From: Desulfurivibrio sp044068625
GTDB taxonomy: Bacteria > Desulfobacterota > Desulfobulbia > Desulfobulbales > Desulfurivibrionaceae
DNA: 64,000 nt
Direction of reading: 5' to 3'
Assembly: GCF_044068625.1 (NCBI RefSeq)
Contig: NZ_JBIPKH010000016.1
Coordinates: 1 to 64,000 of the forward strand
This document shows positions 18,623 to 28,908 of the stretch, in pieces. A program made the translations under genes and the position numbers. Positions within the stretch are counted from its first letter, which is position 1; each line of letters opens with the position of its first letter. Under the pieces are notes generated by a model that ran no database searches, had not been told where the DNA came from, and saw only the letters and a program-made list of their open reading frames with translations.

Positions 18623-18838
18623 CTACTTGTCCAGGGTTCTGCCATACTTCTTGAGAAATTTTTCCACCCGGCCGGCGGAGTCGATCAGCTTCTGTTTACC
18701 GGTGAAGAAGGGGTGGCAGGCCGAGCAGATCTCCACCCTCACCTCATCCAGAACCGAGCCGATCTCAACCTCGTTGCCACAGGCGCAGGACGCCTTGATT
18801 TTATGATATTCAGGATGGATACCTTCCTTCATGGCCAT
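18623..18838 (-). CDS. rpmE: 50S ribosomal protein L31 (zinc-binding type)
   Basis: A 71-residue L31. It has four Cys in the pattern SCACGNEVEIGS and ICSACHPFFTGKQK, the zinc-ribbon (C+) form that gets replaced by a C- paralogue under zinc starvation in other bacteria. An AGGTTC-type ribosome site (CGGAGGTTC) precedes the ATG. Confidence 0.96.
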   Translation of the reverse strand: MAMKEGIHPEYHKIKASCACGNEVEIGSVLDEVRVEICSACHPFFTGKQKLIDSAGRVEKFLKKYGRTLDK

Positions 18839-18940
18839 GAACCTCCGCTGAGTTGAGCAAAATTAAGGGCAATAGTGATAAAAACAGGTGATTATACCCT
18901 TTTTGGCAAACAATACAAGTAAAAGGTGAAGTCGCTCCGG

Positions 18941-20212
<1,272 letters not shown>

Positions 20213-20659
20213 GAACTTTTACTCTCCCTCTGTAGTCATCGGCGATCCTGCCGATCAGGCTTTGACTGGTTATAATTGTTGGTTAGCCGTGGTTCCCCTC
20301 CTTGCCTCTCCGGACAAGAAAAACAGAGAGAAGAGCGCGCCGGATTCACCGCAACGACCGAAACCCCGTGGGGGCAGCAAGGCAACAGACTTAATTTTAA
20401 GCAATAGTGTGTGTGTTAATTGGCAGGCAGCCCCGCACAGATGACCGGGCCACAAGGATTGCATTACGAAATATCCGGATTTATACCATGGAAAAAACGT
20501 TATGGACCTGCACAGACAGGGTCGATGATTGACAACCGTGCCGACTGGCGACCGCAGTGCCGACCAAGTCCTGAATACCGTTTATGCCCGGGGAAAGAAC
20601 AGAATAACCGCCAGTGATCGGCGGATTAGGCGGGATAGTATTGGCTTCGGGTCCCACTG
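20213..20659. other. Gene-free region, probable rho leader
   Basis: 447 bp between coaE (3' end) and the rho start codon. Short frames here have no coding character. In several bacteria the rho leader is the target of Rho autoregulation, and the 180 bases nearest the start are low in secondary structure and include C-rich patches on the transcribed strand. No clear promoter box was found by eye. Confidence 0.4.
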
Positions 20660-21283
20660 TCAAGAATTTTCGATTATTTTCTCAATTTTTTCCAGTTGCC
20701 GGCAGGTTGCTTCCCAGGGACCGGAGTTATCGATCAGGAGATCGGCCCGCGCGGCCTTTTCCCTCAAGGGCATCTGGGCCGCCACCGCCGCCCTGGCCTC
20801 GGCCAGGCTCACCCCGTCGCGCTGGAGCAAACGGGCCAGACAGACCTCTTCCGGGGCCCAAACCACAATTACCCGGGAAAAATCATCGGCCCAGCCGGCC
20901 TCATAGAGCAGGGGCACCTCCACCAGGATCCGCTCCCGGCCCCCCGGATTCAACCGGGCGACCTCGGCCAGCATCGCTTCCCGGATCAAGGGGTGGAGCA
21001 GCTGATCGATCTCCGCCCGCAAGGAGGGATCGGCAAAAATGGCCCGCCGCAGCCGGGAGCGATCCAGGGTTGCAGCGGCCCCCCAGAAACGAGAGCCGTA
21101 ACGGCCCTCCAGGGCCAGCCATCCGGCCTGGCCGGGCCGCAACAGCTCCCGGGCCAACTGATCGACATCGATGGTCGCCAAACCGTGGGCCTGGGCCAGC
21201 CGACGGGTCACCCGGCTTTTGCCCGAGGCGATCCCGCCGGTGATTGCCACCAAGTGCCGCCGCCACCGGGAAGGTTTTTTCAT
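20660..21283 (-). CDS. coaE: Dephospho-CoA kinase
   Basis: A 207-residue kinase for the last step of coenzyme A synthesis. The P-loop is AITGGIASGKSRVT near the N-terminus; DVDQLARELL and the LLYEAGW segment fit the family. The ATG at 21283 overlaps the rluD-like stop by 4 bases, so it is chosen over an upstream codon at 21364 that lies inside that gene. Confidence 0.94.
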   Translation of the reverse strand: MKKPSRWRRHLVAITGGIASGKSRVTRRLAQAHGLATIDVDQLARELLRPGQAGWLALEGRYGSRFWGAAATLDRSRLRRAIFADPSLRAEIDQLLHPLIREAMLAEVARLNPGGRERILVEVPLLYEAGWADDFSRVIVVWAPEEVCLARLLQRDGVSLAEARAAVAAQMPLREKAARADLLIDNSGPWEATCRQLEKIEKIIENS

Positions 21284-22326
21284 CGGGACTGCCCCGTAAG
21301 ATGGGGGCCGCCGGGGCGGGTGGCGGCTCGCAAACTGCTTAACACCGCCTCCAGATCGGGGCACAGCGGGGCGTTAAACTCCAATCTTTCGCCGCTGCGG
21401 GGGTGATTGAAGGCCAGGCGCAAGGCGTGCAGCCATTGCCGGTTTATCCCGAAACGGCGATCCCGGTCACCACCCTTGCCATAAAGAGGGTCTCCGGCCA
21501 CCGGGTGGCCCAGGGCCGCCATATGGACCCTGATCTGGTGGGTTCGCCCGGTTTCCAAATTCAACTCCACCAGGGTATAGCCGGCGGGAAACCGCTCCAA
21601 CACCCGCCAGCCGGTCGCGGCCGCCCTGCCCCCCTCGGGCCGCACCGCCATCTTCTTGCGCCGCACCGGATGACGGCCAATGGGAAGATCAACTCGACCC
21701 TGTTCGCCCCTCATTACCCCGGTCAACAAAGCCCAGTATTTTTTGGCCACCGCCTGGCTTTTAAATTGGCGTATCAGTTCCCGATGGGCGCGATCATTTT
21801 TGGCCACCACCAGGCAGCCCGAGGTGTCCTTGTCCAAGCGATGGACAATTCCGGGGCGCAATTCGCCGCTGATCCCGGAAAGGTCACGGCAGTGATGGAG
21901 CAGGCCATGGACCAGGGTTCCCTGCCAGTGCCCCCCGGCGGGATGGACCACCACCCCCGGCGGCTTGGCCAGGACCAGAATATCTTCATCTTCGTGGAGG
22001 ATGGCGAAAGGGACCTCCTCGGCGACCAACTCCACCGGGGCCGGCGGCGGCACCCGTACCTTTACCCGATCCCCCACCTTGAGCAAAGTCCCGGCCTTGG
22101 GTGAGGTGCTCGGAAAACCGGCGGCACCGGCCGCCGGAGAGCAGAGCTCCACCAATCCCTGACGGATCAGGGCCTGCAGGCGGGAACGGGTCAACTCCTG
22201 GCCGGCCAAAGACTCGGCCAGAAAAAGATCCAGGCGCCTTCCCGCCGCCGGCGGCGGCACCACAAATTCAAATGATGGAAATTCTTTCGAGGTCACATGC
22301 AGAGGGGGCCGACACCACCATGACAA
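21280..22326 (-). CDS. rluD: RluD-family 23S rRNA pseudouridine synthase
   Basis: About 340 residues: an N-terminal S4-like RNA-binding domain (SRLQALIRQGLVEL) and a RluA-type catalytic domain with HRLDKDTSGCLVVAKN, whose Asp attacks uridine. In the family RluD modifies helix 69 of 23S rRNA. The start is uncertain: TTG at 22326 directly after carD, or GTG at 22296. It lies in the carD-rluD-coaE line. Confidence 0.9.
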   Translation of the reverse strand: MSWWCRPPLHVTSKEFPSFEFVVPPPAAGRRLDLFLAESLAGQELTRSRLQALIRQGLVELCSPAAGAAGFPSTSPKAGTLLKVGDRVKVRVPPPAPVELVAEEVPFAILHEDEDILVLAKPPGVVVHPAGGHWQGTLVHGLLHHCRDLSGISGELRPGIVHRLDKDTSGCLVVAKNDRAHRELIRQFKSQAVAKKYWALLTGVMRGEQGRVDLPIGRHPVRRKKMAVRPEGGRAAATGWRVLERFPAGYTLVELNLETGRTHQIRVHMAALGHPVAGDPLYGKGGDRDRRFGINRQWLHALRLAFNHPRSGERLEFNAPLCPDLEAVLSSLRAATRPGGPHLTGQSR

Positions 22327-22327
22327 A

Positions 22328-22819
22328 TCAGGAAAAGATCCGGTCGATGCTGGCCGCCACCTGCTCTTCCTGGGTCTCTTTGGCCAGGGCGATCTCCTTG
22401 ATCAGCAAGCTCTTGGCGGTATCCACCATTTTGCGCTCACCAAAGGAAAGCTCCTTGTCCTCACGCAACAGGAGCAGGTCGCGGAGTACCGCGGCAATCT
22501 CAAAAACCGAACCGGTTTTAATCTTGCCCATATATTCGCGGTAGCGCTGGTTCCACGGCTGGGATTCCGGCTCCATGCCGCGTTCATTGAGAATATCAAA
22601 AACCTTTTTCACATCCCCGGCGGAGATGATGTTGCGCAGGCCCACCGTCTTGCAGCTCTTGGTGGGAATCATCACGGTCATGTTGGAATCGACAATCCGC
22701 ATCACATAAAAGGACTGTTCCAGCTCCCCGATGCACCTCGACTCAATAGACTCGATCTTGCCGACCCCATGGGCCGGGTAAACCGCCATATCACCAACAC
22801 GAAACACACCCAAAGCCAT
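22328..22819 (-). CDS. CarD/CdnL-family RNA polymerase-binding regulator
   Basis: A 163-residue protein with an N-terminal Tudor-like RNAP-interaction domain (FRVGDMAVYPAHGVGKIESIE) and a helical C-terminal domain (FEIAAVLRDLLLLREDKELSFGE in outline) that contacts the promoter fork. Such proteins stabilise open complexes, notably at rRNA promoters. Three in-frame start codons lie within 16 bases (22834 GTG, 22825 ATG, 22819 ATG). The last has the best spacing from GAGG. Confidence 0.93.
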   Translation of the reverse strand: MALGVFRVGDMAVYPAHGVGKIESIESRCIGELEQSFYVMRIVDSNMTVMIPTKSCKTVGLRNIISAGDVKKVFDILNERGMEPESQPWNQRYREYMGKIKTGSVFEIAAVLRDLLLLREDKELSFGERKMVDTAKSLLIKEIALAKETQEEQVAASIDRIFS

Positions 22820-22975
22820 ACTCATGATCCTCACCCCCCCAAACCAGTAATCCTGTTTGCCGACTGGGCATAATCTCCCCGTCCCGGAAAAAAGGAAAAC
22901 CGATTATAACACGTAAGACGGGAATTATCAAATCTGAGTTAAGGAGGGAATGACGGAGGGGGAGAGCGACCGGTC

Positions 22976-23569
22976 CTAAAGGCCTTCTTCGCTGGGCCAA
23001 GCGGGGGAGGCGTTGATCAGGTTCATCGCCGCTTTTTCATCACGCTGCAGCAAAAGCTGCACCCCCTCCGCCAGAAAAACAAAGAGCCGCTCCAGGCGAT
23101 CCCGCTCGGAGGGAGCAAAAGGGGCGAGAACATAGCCGGCGGCGGGCAGTTCGCCCCGGGGTCTGCCCACTCCGATTCGGAAGCGAACAAAATCACGGCT
23201 GCCCAGATGTTCCATCAAGGAGCGAATACCATTATGCCCCCCGGCTCCCCGCCCTTGGGCCACCCGGCAACTGCCAAAGGGCAGATCCAGCTCATCGTGA
23301 AAAACCACCAGTCGGGAGGGCTCCAACCGGTAAAAATTGGCGATCCGGGCTGCGGCCAGACCGCTGCGATTCATGAAGGTCAGGGGTTTGGCCAGCAAAA
23401 CCTGCTGGCCCCAGAGCTCCCCCTTACCCACCCCGGCCTCCCATTTTCCCTCCCTTTTCCAAGAGATGCCATGGCGGCTGGCCAGGAAATCAAGGAAGAG
23501 AAAACCGACGTTATGGCGGGTATGGTGGTACTCGGGGCCGGGATTACCCAGCCCCAGTAAAAGCCGCAT
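22976..23569 (-). CDS. pth: Peptidyl-tRNA hydrolase
   Basis: A 197-residue enzyme that recycles peptidyl-tRNA released from stalled ribosomes. It starts MRLLLGLGNPGPEYHHTRHN, holding the catalytic His; FMNRSG and HDELDLPFG are present. It follows rplY by 5 bases, a widespread pairing. Confidence 0.96.
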   Translation of the reverse strand: MRLLLGLGNPGPEYHHTRHNVGFLFLDFLASRHGISWKREGKWEAGVGKGELWGQQVLLAKPLTFMNRSGLAAARIANFYRLEPSRLVVFHDELDLPFGSCRVAQGRGAGGHNGIRSLMEHLGSRDFVRFRIGVGRPRGELPAAGYVLAPFAPSERDRLERLFVFLAEGVQLLLQRDEKAAMNLINASPAWPSEEGL

Positions 23570-23574
23570 CCTGG

Positions 23575-24147
23575 TTACTCGATGCCGCCCACCACGGCCA
23601 CACAGACCGCGTCGCTCTTGCCGACCAGTTCAACCCCGGCGGGCAAAGGCAGCTCGCCGCAGGTCAGTTTGGAGTTGGGCCCCAGGGGAGCCACATCGAC
23701 CTCAACGAAGTCGGGGATATCCAGCGCCTTGCCCTTGAGGGAAACCTTCTCCATGGAGGTCTCCAGTTCACCACCCATCTCCACCCCCTTGGCCTTGCCC
23801 TTGTAGCGCAAGGGAACCTGAAAAACCAGCGGTTCATCCAGGGAGATCTCATAAAAATCGGCATGGAGGACGTTGTCGACGATGGGGTCGGTCTGAATCT
23901 CCCGGGTTACCACGTGATAAACGGTGCTGGAACCGCCGTCGACCACCTCCAGGTTGATCACCGAATTACGGCGATGGACCGAAAAGAGGGCCTTGGTGAA
24001 GGCATGGGTATCCAGGCTCAAGGCCTGGGGGGTCTGCTGCCTGGGGCCGTAAAGCACCGCCGGGGTCCGTCCGGCCCGGCGCAGGCTGCGGGACGCGCCC
24101 TTGCCATAATGGTCACGCTTCTCCGCCGCGATATCAACTTGCAACAT
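23575..24147 (-). CDS. rplY: 50S ribosomal protein L25 (CTC form)
   Basis: A 190-residue L25 of the long TL5/CTC type: an N-terminal 5S rRNA-binding domain (about 1-95, RDHYGKGASRSLRRAGRTPA) and a C-terminal beta domain with VEMGGELETSMEKVSLKGKA. It lies between prs and pth. Confidence 0.95.
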   Translation of the reverse strand: MLQVDIAAEKRDHYGKGASRSLRRAGRTPAVLYGPRQQTPQALSLDTHAFTKALFSVHRRNSVINLEVVDGGSSTVYHVVTREIQTDPIVDNVLHADFYEISLDEPLVFQVPLRYKGKAKGVEMGGELETSMEKVSLKGKALDIPDFVEVDVAPLGPNSKLTCGELPLPAGVELVGKSDAVCVAVVGGIE

Positions 24148-24239
24148 GGTGTTCCTCCTCGCAATACTTTAAGTCAGCCCTTTAATCTGATCTGCCGGCA
24201 ATCGCGCCGGCATAGTGAAATTTCCGTTAAAAACGCAAC

Positions 24240-25172
24240 CTATACAAACAGCGAACTTACCGAATCCTCGGAATGGATGCGGCGGATCGCCTCCGCCAGC
24301 AACTTATTAACCGAAAGCACTTTGATTTTGGCGCATTCCCGCGCGGCCCCCCGCAGGGGGATACTGTCGGTGACCACCAGGTTCTTGATCCGGGATTTTT
24401 CCAGACGCTCAATGGCCGGACCGGAGAGAACCCCGTGGGAGCAACAGGCGATCACCTCGGTGGCCCCGGAATCGATCAGGACGTTGGCCGCCGAGCAGAG
24501 GGTACCGGCGGTATCCACCATATCATCGAGCAACACGGCAACCTTGCCCTTCACGTCGCCGATCACGCTCATCGCCTCACACTCGTTGGCCCGCTCCCGC
24601 CGCTTATCGACGATGGCCAGGGAGGCGTTAAGCCGCTTGGCAAAAGCCCGGGTCCGCTCCACTCCCCCGGCGTCGGGTGAGACCATCACCACCTGCGAGA
24701 CATCAACGTGATGGGTGAGATAATCCAACAGCACCGGGGCGGCAAACAGGTTATCCACCGGAATGTTGAAAAACCCCTGAATCTGACCGGCGTGGAGATC
24801 CATGGTCAGCACCCGGCGCACCCCCACCACCATCAGCATCTCGGCCACCACCTTGGCGGTGATCGGCACCCGGGGGGCCACCTTGCGATCCTGGCGGGCG
24901 TACCCGTAATAGGGCAGCACCGCCGTGATCCGCCGGGCGGAAGCCCGCCGCAGGGCATCGACAATGATCATCAGCTCCATCAGGTGGTCGTTGACCGGCG
25001 GGCAGGTGGGCTGGATCACAAACACATCCCGCCCCCGGACATTCTCGCCGATTTCGACAAATATCTCCCCATCACTGAACCGCCGAACTTCCGCCTTGGA
25101 AAGGGGAGTGTTCAGGTAGGCACAAATGCTCTCGGCCAGGGCCGGGTTGGCGTTGCCGGCAAAAATCTTCAT
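24240..25172 (-). CDS. prs: Ribose-phosphate pyrophosphokinase
   Basis: A 310-residue class I PRPP synthase. Seen: MKIFAGNANPALAESI at the start, the ATP flexible-loop region YYGYARQDRK, and the PRPP-binding loop VLLDDMVDTAGTLC. It supplies PRPP for nucleotides, His and Trp. An upstream in-frame codon at 25223 is rejected because MKIFAGNANP is the conserved start. Confidence 0.96.
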   Translation of the reverse strand: MKIFAGNANPALAESICAYLNTPLSKAEVRRFSDGEIFVEIGENVRGRDVFVIQPTCPPVNDHLMELMIIVDALRRASARRITAVLPYYGYARQDRKVAPRVPITAKVVAEMLMVVGVRRVLTMDLHAGQIQGFFNIPVDNLFAAPVLLDYLTHHVDVSQVVMVSPDAGGVERTRAFAKRLNASLAIVDKRRERANECEAMSVIGDVKGKVAVLLDDMVDTAGTLCSAANVLIDSGATEVIACCSHGVLSGPAIERLEKSRIKNLVVTDSIPLRGAARECAKIKVLSVNKLLAEAIRRIHSEDSVSSLFV

Positions 25173-25246
25173 CTCGTTGACAGCCAAGGATCCTCTCCTT
25201 TTCGGATAAGAGGCCACCCGCACCCGGCTGGCCTGCAGCTAAAAAA

Positions 25247-25321
25247 TGGCTGGGGCGGCAGGATTCGAACCTGCGAATGCAAGAGTCAAAGTCTTGTGTC
25301 TTACCGCTTGACGACGCCCCA
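25247..25321 (-). tRNA. tRNA-Gln (anticodon TTG)
   Basis: The acceptor TGGGGCG pairs with CGCCCCA, the anticodon loop CTTTGAC gives anticodon TTG, and the T-arm reads GGTTCGAATCC. CCA is encoded. 75 nt including CCA. It lies between ispE and prs, as in many related genomes. Confidence 0.96.
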
Positions 25322-25370
25322 TTTTACAGTCGCTCGACGGCCCAGCACGGCCGAACTGGGATGCTGCCTT

Positions 25371-26264
25371 TTATTCAACCCCCGCAGGGGGCAAGGGTTC
25401 AGTATTACACACCAGCGGATAACGGCCCCGCATGGCGGCCTCACAGGCGGCGGCCGCCTCACCTTGGCTGAAAGTGCCGAAAACCGTGGGGCCGCTGCCG
25501 GCCATCAAGGCCGCGTCGGCGCCGGCAGCCAGCAGCTCGGCCTTGATCTCGGCCAACTGGGGGTAACGGGTGATGGTCACCCTCTCCAGATCATTCACCA
25601 GGGAGCCCCACCCCTCCTCACCGGCCGTTAAAGAGCCGGTTAAATTAAAGGGATCGGCCTGTTTTGTCAATGGAAAGTTGGCGGACTCGTAAACCCACTT
25701 GGTGGAGACGGCGAAACCGGGGTTGACCAGCAGCAGTCGGGCGATCCCCGGCGGGATCGAAGCCGGGCTCAGAATCTCGCCGATTCCCCGGGCCCAGGCC
25801 GCCGGCGCTTGCTGCAGAAAAAAGGGCACATCGGCTCCCAGGGAGCGGGCCAGCTCCGCCAGGGTTGCCGAGGTCAGGGCGGCGGGATAAAGTTGATCAA
25901 GACCGCGAAGAACGGCGGCGGCGTCACTGCTGCCCCCACCCAGACCCGCCGCCACGGGAATCCGCTTATGGAGGGTGATCTTGAGGGCCGGCTCCAGAGC
26001 GGCAGCCTCATAAAAGCGGGCCGCCGCCCGATAAACCAGGTTGTCGCCATCCTCCGGCAGATCACTGCCGGGGCAATGCAGCCAGAGCCCCGGTCCAGAG
26101 ACAGGGGCCAGGGTGAGCCGGTCGCCAAAGGCCAGCTTCAGCATCAACGACTCAAGCTGGTGGTAACCGTCGGGGCGCCGACCCAGGATGCGCAGGGAAA
26201 GGTTGACCTTGGCCGGGGCGAACAGCTGGAGGGAATCGCCGCCGTCAGCGGGTTTGCCGGACAT
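25371..26264 (-). CDS. ispE: 4-diphosphocytidyl-2-C-methyl-D-erythritol kinase
   Basis: A 297-residue GHMP kinase of the MEP isoprenoid pathway. It has APAKVNLSLRILGRRPDGYH at the start and the ATP loop AAGLGGGSSDAAAVL near residue 95. The ATG at 26264 is chosen; one 18 bases upstream is possible. It overlaps the end of the DUF1844 gene by 20 bases, so the pair is probably coupled. Confidence 0.94.
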   Translation of the reverse strand: MSGKPADGGDSLQLFAPAKVNLSLRILGRRPDGYHQLESLMLKLAFGDRLTLAPVSGPGLWLHCPGSDLPEDGDNLVYRAAARFYEAAALEPALKITLHKRIPVAAGLGGGSSDAAAVLRGLDQLYPAALTSATLAELARSLGADVPFFLQQAPAAWARGIGEILSPASIPPGIARLLLVNPGFAVSTKWVYESANFPLTKQADPFNLTGSLTAGEEGWGSLVNDLERVTITRYPQLAEIKAELLAAGADAALMAGSGPTVFGTFSQGEAAAACEAAMRGRYPLVCNTEPLPPAGVE

Positions 26265-26559
26265 AGCGCATCCGTAGGTCATAAAGAATGTTTTCCAGCA
26301 GATCAGCCTCCTTGGTGGTCAGATTGCCCGCCGTCTTCTCCTGGAGCAACCGCAAGGTGTCGATGACATGCTTGGCCAGTACCAGATCCCGCTCCAGCTT
26401 GCCGCTATTGGGATCGGCCAGCTCCCCCAGATGGAGGAGGGCCGAATTGTTCAGCGAGATCACCAGGGTGGTGAAGGTCACCTCCGGCAGCACGCACTTG
26501 CCATCTTTGCGGACCCGGCCCGGCGGACAGGGCCGCTGTTCGTTGGAGTCAACCATCAT
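26245..26559 (-). CDS. DUF1844 protein
   Basis: A 104-residue cytoplasmic protein. The core VTFTTLVISLNNSALLHLGE and the helical tail ending LLENILYDLRMRYV match DUF1844, a small family of unknown function common in Deltaproteobacteria. A short CPPGRVRKDGKC segment with two Cys precedes it. It lies between serA and ispE. Confidence 0.8.
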   Translation of the reverse strand: MMVDSNEQRPCPPGRVRKDGKCVLPEVTFTTLVISLNNSALLHLGELADPNSGKLERDLVLAKHVIDTLRLLQEKTAGNLTTKEADLLENILYDLRMRYVRQTR

Positions 26560-26580
26560 CCCCCTCCCTTTGCCATGGGA

Positions 26581-28167
26581 CTAGGGCAGATCCAGTACCA
26601 TGGCGTCGTTGATATTATCCAGCGCCCGCACCTGCTCCAGCAGCTCCCTGGCAACCAGGTTGTCGGTGTTGAGCAGAATGATATTGCGGCCCGAGTCCTG
26701 TTCGCGTCCCACGGTCATCCGGGCGATGTTGATCCCGGCATTGCCGATGGCGGTGGCCAGGCGCCCGATCACCCCGGGCACATCGTTGTTGTAAACCAGC
26801 AGCATCGGGCCCTTGGGCAGAGCCTCCAGCCGGAAGGTGTTGAAACGCACCAGCCGCGGTTCCTTTTTGCCGAACACTGTCCCGGCCAGGACGTTCTCAC
26901 CCTGGTCGGTCCGAACCTTCACCGACATCAGATTGAGGAAGTCATCGGAACGCTCGGTTTTGGATTCCACCACCCTGATCCCCCGCTCCTTGGCAATCAG
27001 CGGCGCGTTGACATAGTTGACCGCCTCCTTGAGGATGGGAGAGAACAGACCCTTGAGGAAGGCCACGGTGATGGAGGTGGTGGTCTGCTCGGCCAGATCA
27101 CCGCAATACTCGATATTGATCTCTTCCACCCCGCCTTTGGCGATCTGCATGTGGAGGGCGCCCATCATCTCGGCCAGGGTGACATAGGGGCCGACATGGG
27201 CCAGCACCTCGGCACTGACCGAAGGTACGTTGATCGCGTTGACCACGGTGCCGTTGAGCAGGTAATCGGCCACCTGTTCGGCGATGGCCACCGCCACGTT
27301 CTCCTGGGCTTCGGCGGTGGAGGCGCCCAGGTGGGGGGTGCAGATGAAATTATCCAGCCCCAGCAGGGGGCAGTTTTCATGGTTGGTGGGCTCGACTTCG
27401 AAAACGTCCAGGGCGGCCCCGCGGATGGTTCCGTTTTTCAGGGCCTCATAGAGGGCCTTTTCATCCACCACCCCGCCGCGGGCGCAATCCACCAGCATGG
27501 CATCGGGCTTCATCAGCTTGAACTGCTCGGCCCCCAGCACATGCTTGGTCTCCGGGGTCAGGGGCACGTGAACGGAGATATAGTCGGAGCGGCGGCAAAG
27601 CTCATCCAGGGAGACCAGCTCCACCCCCATTTTCTCCACGATCTCCTTGGGCATGTGGGGATCAAAGGCGATAACCTTCATCCGCAATCCCTGGGCTCGC
27701 TCGGCAAAAATCCGGCCGATCCGACCGATCCCCACCACCCCCACGGTTTTACCAGTCACCTCACGGCCTTGAAACTTCTTCTTTTCCCACTTGCCATCCT
27801 TCATGGAGGCGGTGGCCTGGGGGACATTGCGGGTCAGGGACATCATCATGGCCACGGCGTGTTCGGCGGCGGTGGTGGCGTTGCCGTCCGGGGCGTTCAT
27901 CACCACAATCCCTTTCTGGCTGGCGGCGGGGATATCAACGTTATCGAGACCGATGCCGGCCCGGCCCACTACCCGCAGCTTTTCCGCTGCCTGAATGATC
28001 TCGGCGGTCACCCTGGTGGCACTGCGAATCACCAGGCCGTCATAGGCGGGGATCACTTGGGCCAACTCCTCCGGACTCAAACCGGTGCGAACATCAACCT
28101 CCAGTCCGGCGTCCCGCAGAATTTTCTCCCCCACCGGCGCCAGGTTGTCACTGATCAGTACTTTCAT
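26581..28167 (-). CDS. serA: D-3-phosphoglycerate dehydrogenase
   Basis: A 528-residue long-form enzyme opening serine synthesis. N-terminal substrate and NAD domains (GRAGIGLDNVDIPAASQKG, GVVGIGRIGRIFAERAQG, catalytic Glu/His region with TPHLGAST), an intervening domain (about 315-450), and a C-terminal ACT domain (LLVYNNDVPGVIGRLATAIG), so allosteric control by serine is likely. Confidence 0.96.
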   Translation of the reverse strand: MKVLISDNLAPVGEKILRDAGLEVDVRTGLSPEELAQVIPAYDGLVIRSATRVTAEIIQAAEKLRVVGRAGIGLDNVDIPAASQKGIVVMNAPDGNATTAAEHAVAMMMSLTRNVPQATASMKDGKWEKKKFQGREVTGKTVGVVGIGRIGRIFAERAQGLRMKVIAFDPHMPKEIVEKMGVELVSLDELCRRSDYISVHVPLTPETKHVLGAEQFKLMKPDAMLVDCARGGVVDEKALYEALKNGTIRGAALDVFEVEPTNHENCPLLGLDNFICTPHLGASTAEAQENVAVAIAEQVADYLLNGTVVNAINVPSVSAEVLAHVGPYVTLAEMMGALHMQIAKGGVEEINIEYCGDLAEQTTTSITVAFLKGLFSPILKEAVNYVNAPLIAKERGIRVVESKTERSDDFLNLMSVKVRTDQGENVLAGTVFGKKEPRLVRFNTFRLEALPKGPMLLVYNNDVPGVIGRLATAIGNAGINIARMTVGREQDSGRNIILLNTDNLVARELLEQVRALDNINDAMVLDLP

Positions 28168-28207
28168 TAAATTTTCCCCGGAAAAATTAGATAAAAAAGC
28201 GATTCAG

Positions 28208-28298
28208 CCGCGAAAAGGCGGGACAGCTCAACGCAACCTTTTCTCCGCGACCTCTTAAAAAAAAGAGCGAGTATTATGCCATCACCCTGTTTTGTCAA
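28208..28298 (-). promoter_or_regulatory. serA promoter and leader hairpin
   Basis: On the minus strand TTGACA (28293-28298) is followed after 16 bases by TAATAC (28271-28276). Downstream the leader has an imperfect stem (GCGGAGAAAAGG with CCTTTTCGCGG, 28208-28249) and, 9 bases on, six T. This could be an attenuator, but the gap before the T-run weakens that reading. Confidence 0.5.
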
Positions 28299-28327
28299 GG
28301 GCTAATCATCACCGGCGCCGGCCGCAC

Positions 28328-28804
28328 TCAATCCCTGAACAGGGCGGAAAAATCACTTGGTCCCTGATCATCGTCGGTTTCCGCCGCCAGCTGCCGCCGG
28401 TTCAGATCATTAAGACACTCCTGGCGCAGCCGCCGCCAGCTCTCCTGATAGAGGCGGTCCGGGAAAGTGGGTTTGGCGAAATAATCCAGCACATGGGCCT
28501 TGAGGGCGGCCAACAGCTGCTCAAGGACCTGCACCCGTTCGTGCTGATCGATGAAATTCCGGGTACGAGAGACCTGGAGCCGCAGCTGATCCCCCAGCCG
28601 TTCCAGGATGGCGGCCCGCAACTCGGGATCGGCCTCCGTCGGCTGCCCGGCCGAGAGCTGGTCGGTGACGGGGCAAAGAACCTCGCAACGCAGCTCCACC
28701 AGCCAGCGATCCCCGGCCAACGGCCGGGAAGCATCATAAAATGAGAGCTGCAAGCCGTTGGCAAGAGCGGTCTGTTCCAGTAAAGTCATGGTATCCATAT
28801 TCAC
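28328..28804 (-). CDS. Conserved hypothetical protein
   Basis: A 158-residue, mainly helical, soluble protein of no family I recognise. It opens with MTLLEQTALANGLQLSFYDA, a beta segment around DRWLVELRCEVLC, and helices from about 65 to the end. The codon pattern matches its neighbours and the reading frame is clean, so it is probably a real gene. It lies between cysS (divergent) and serA (downstream, same strand). Confidence 0.65.
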   Translation of the reverse strand: MNMDTMTLLEQTALANGLQLSFYDASRPLAGDRWLVELRCEVLCPVTDQLSAGQPTEADPELRAAILERLGDQLRLQVSRTRNFIDQHERVQVLEQLLAALKAHVLDYFAKPTFPDRLYQESWRRLRQECLNDLNRRQLAAETDDDQGPSDFSALFRD

Positions 28805-28908
28805 CAGGTTGGCTTTTCAGGGGTAAAGAGGTTATATATAGCACAAAACCCCCGATGGCCAAACGTTAAAAGCTGGCTCGATTAACCAAATCATAACCCG
28901 GACCGCTC

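Noticed and set aside
20481..20663. Short frames in the rho leader
   Set aside because: No ribosome site and no coding character on either strand.
26368..28170. A 600-codon open frame on the plus strand opposite serA
   Set aside because: It is the antisense shadow of a clear serA gene in GC-rich DNA; the translation is low-complexity (Gly, His, Gln-rich) and has no domain.
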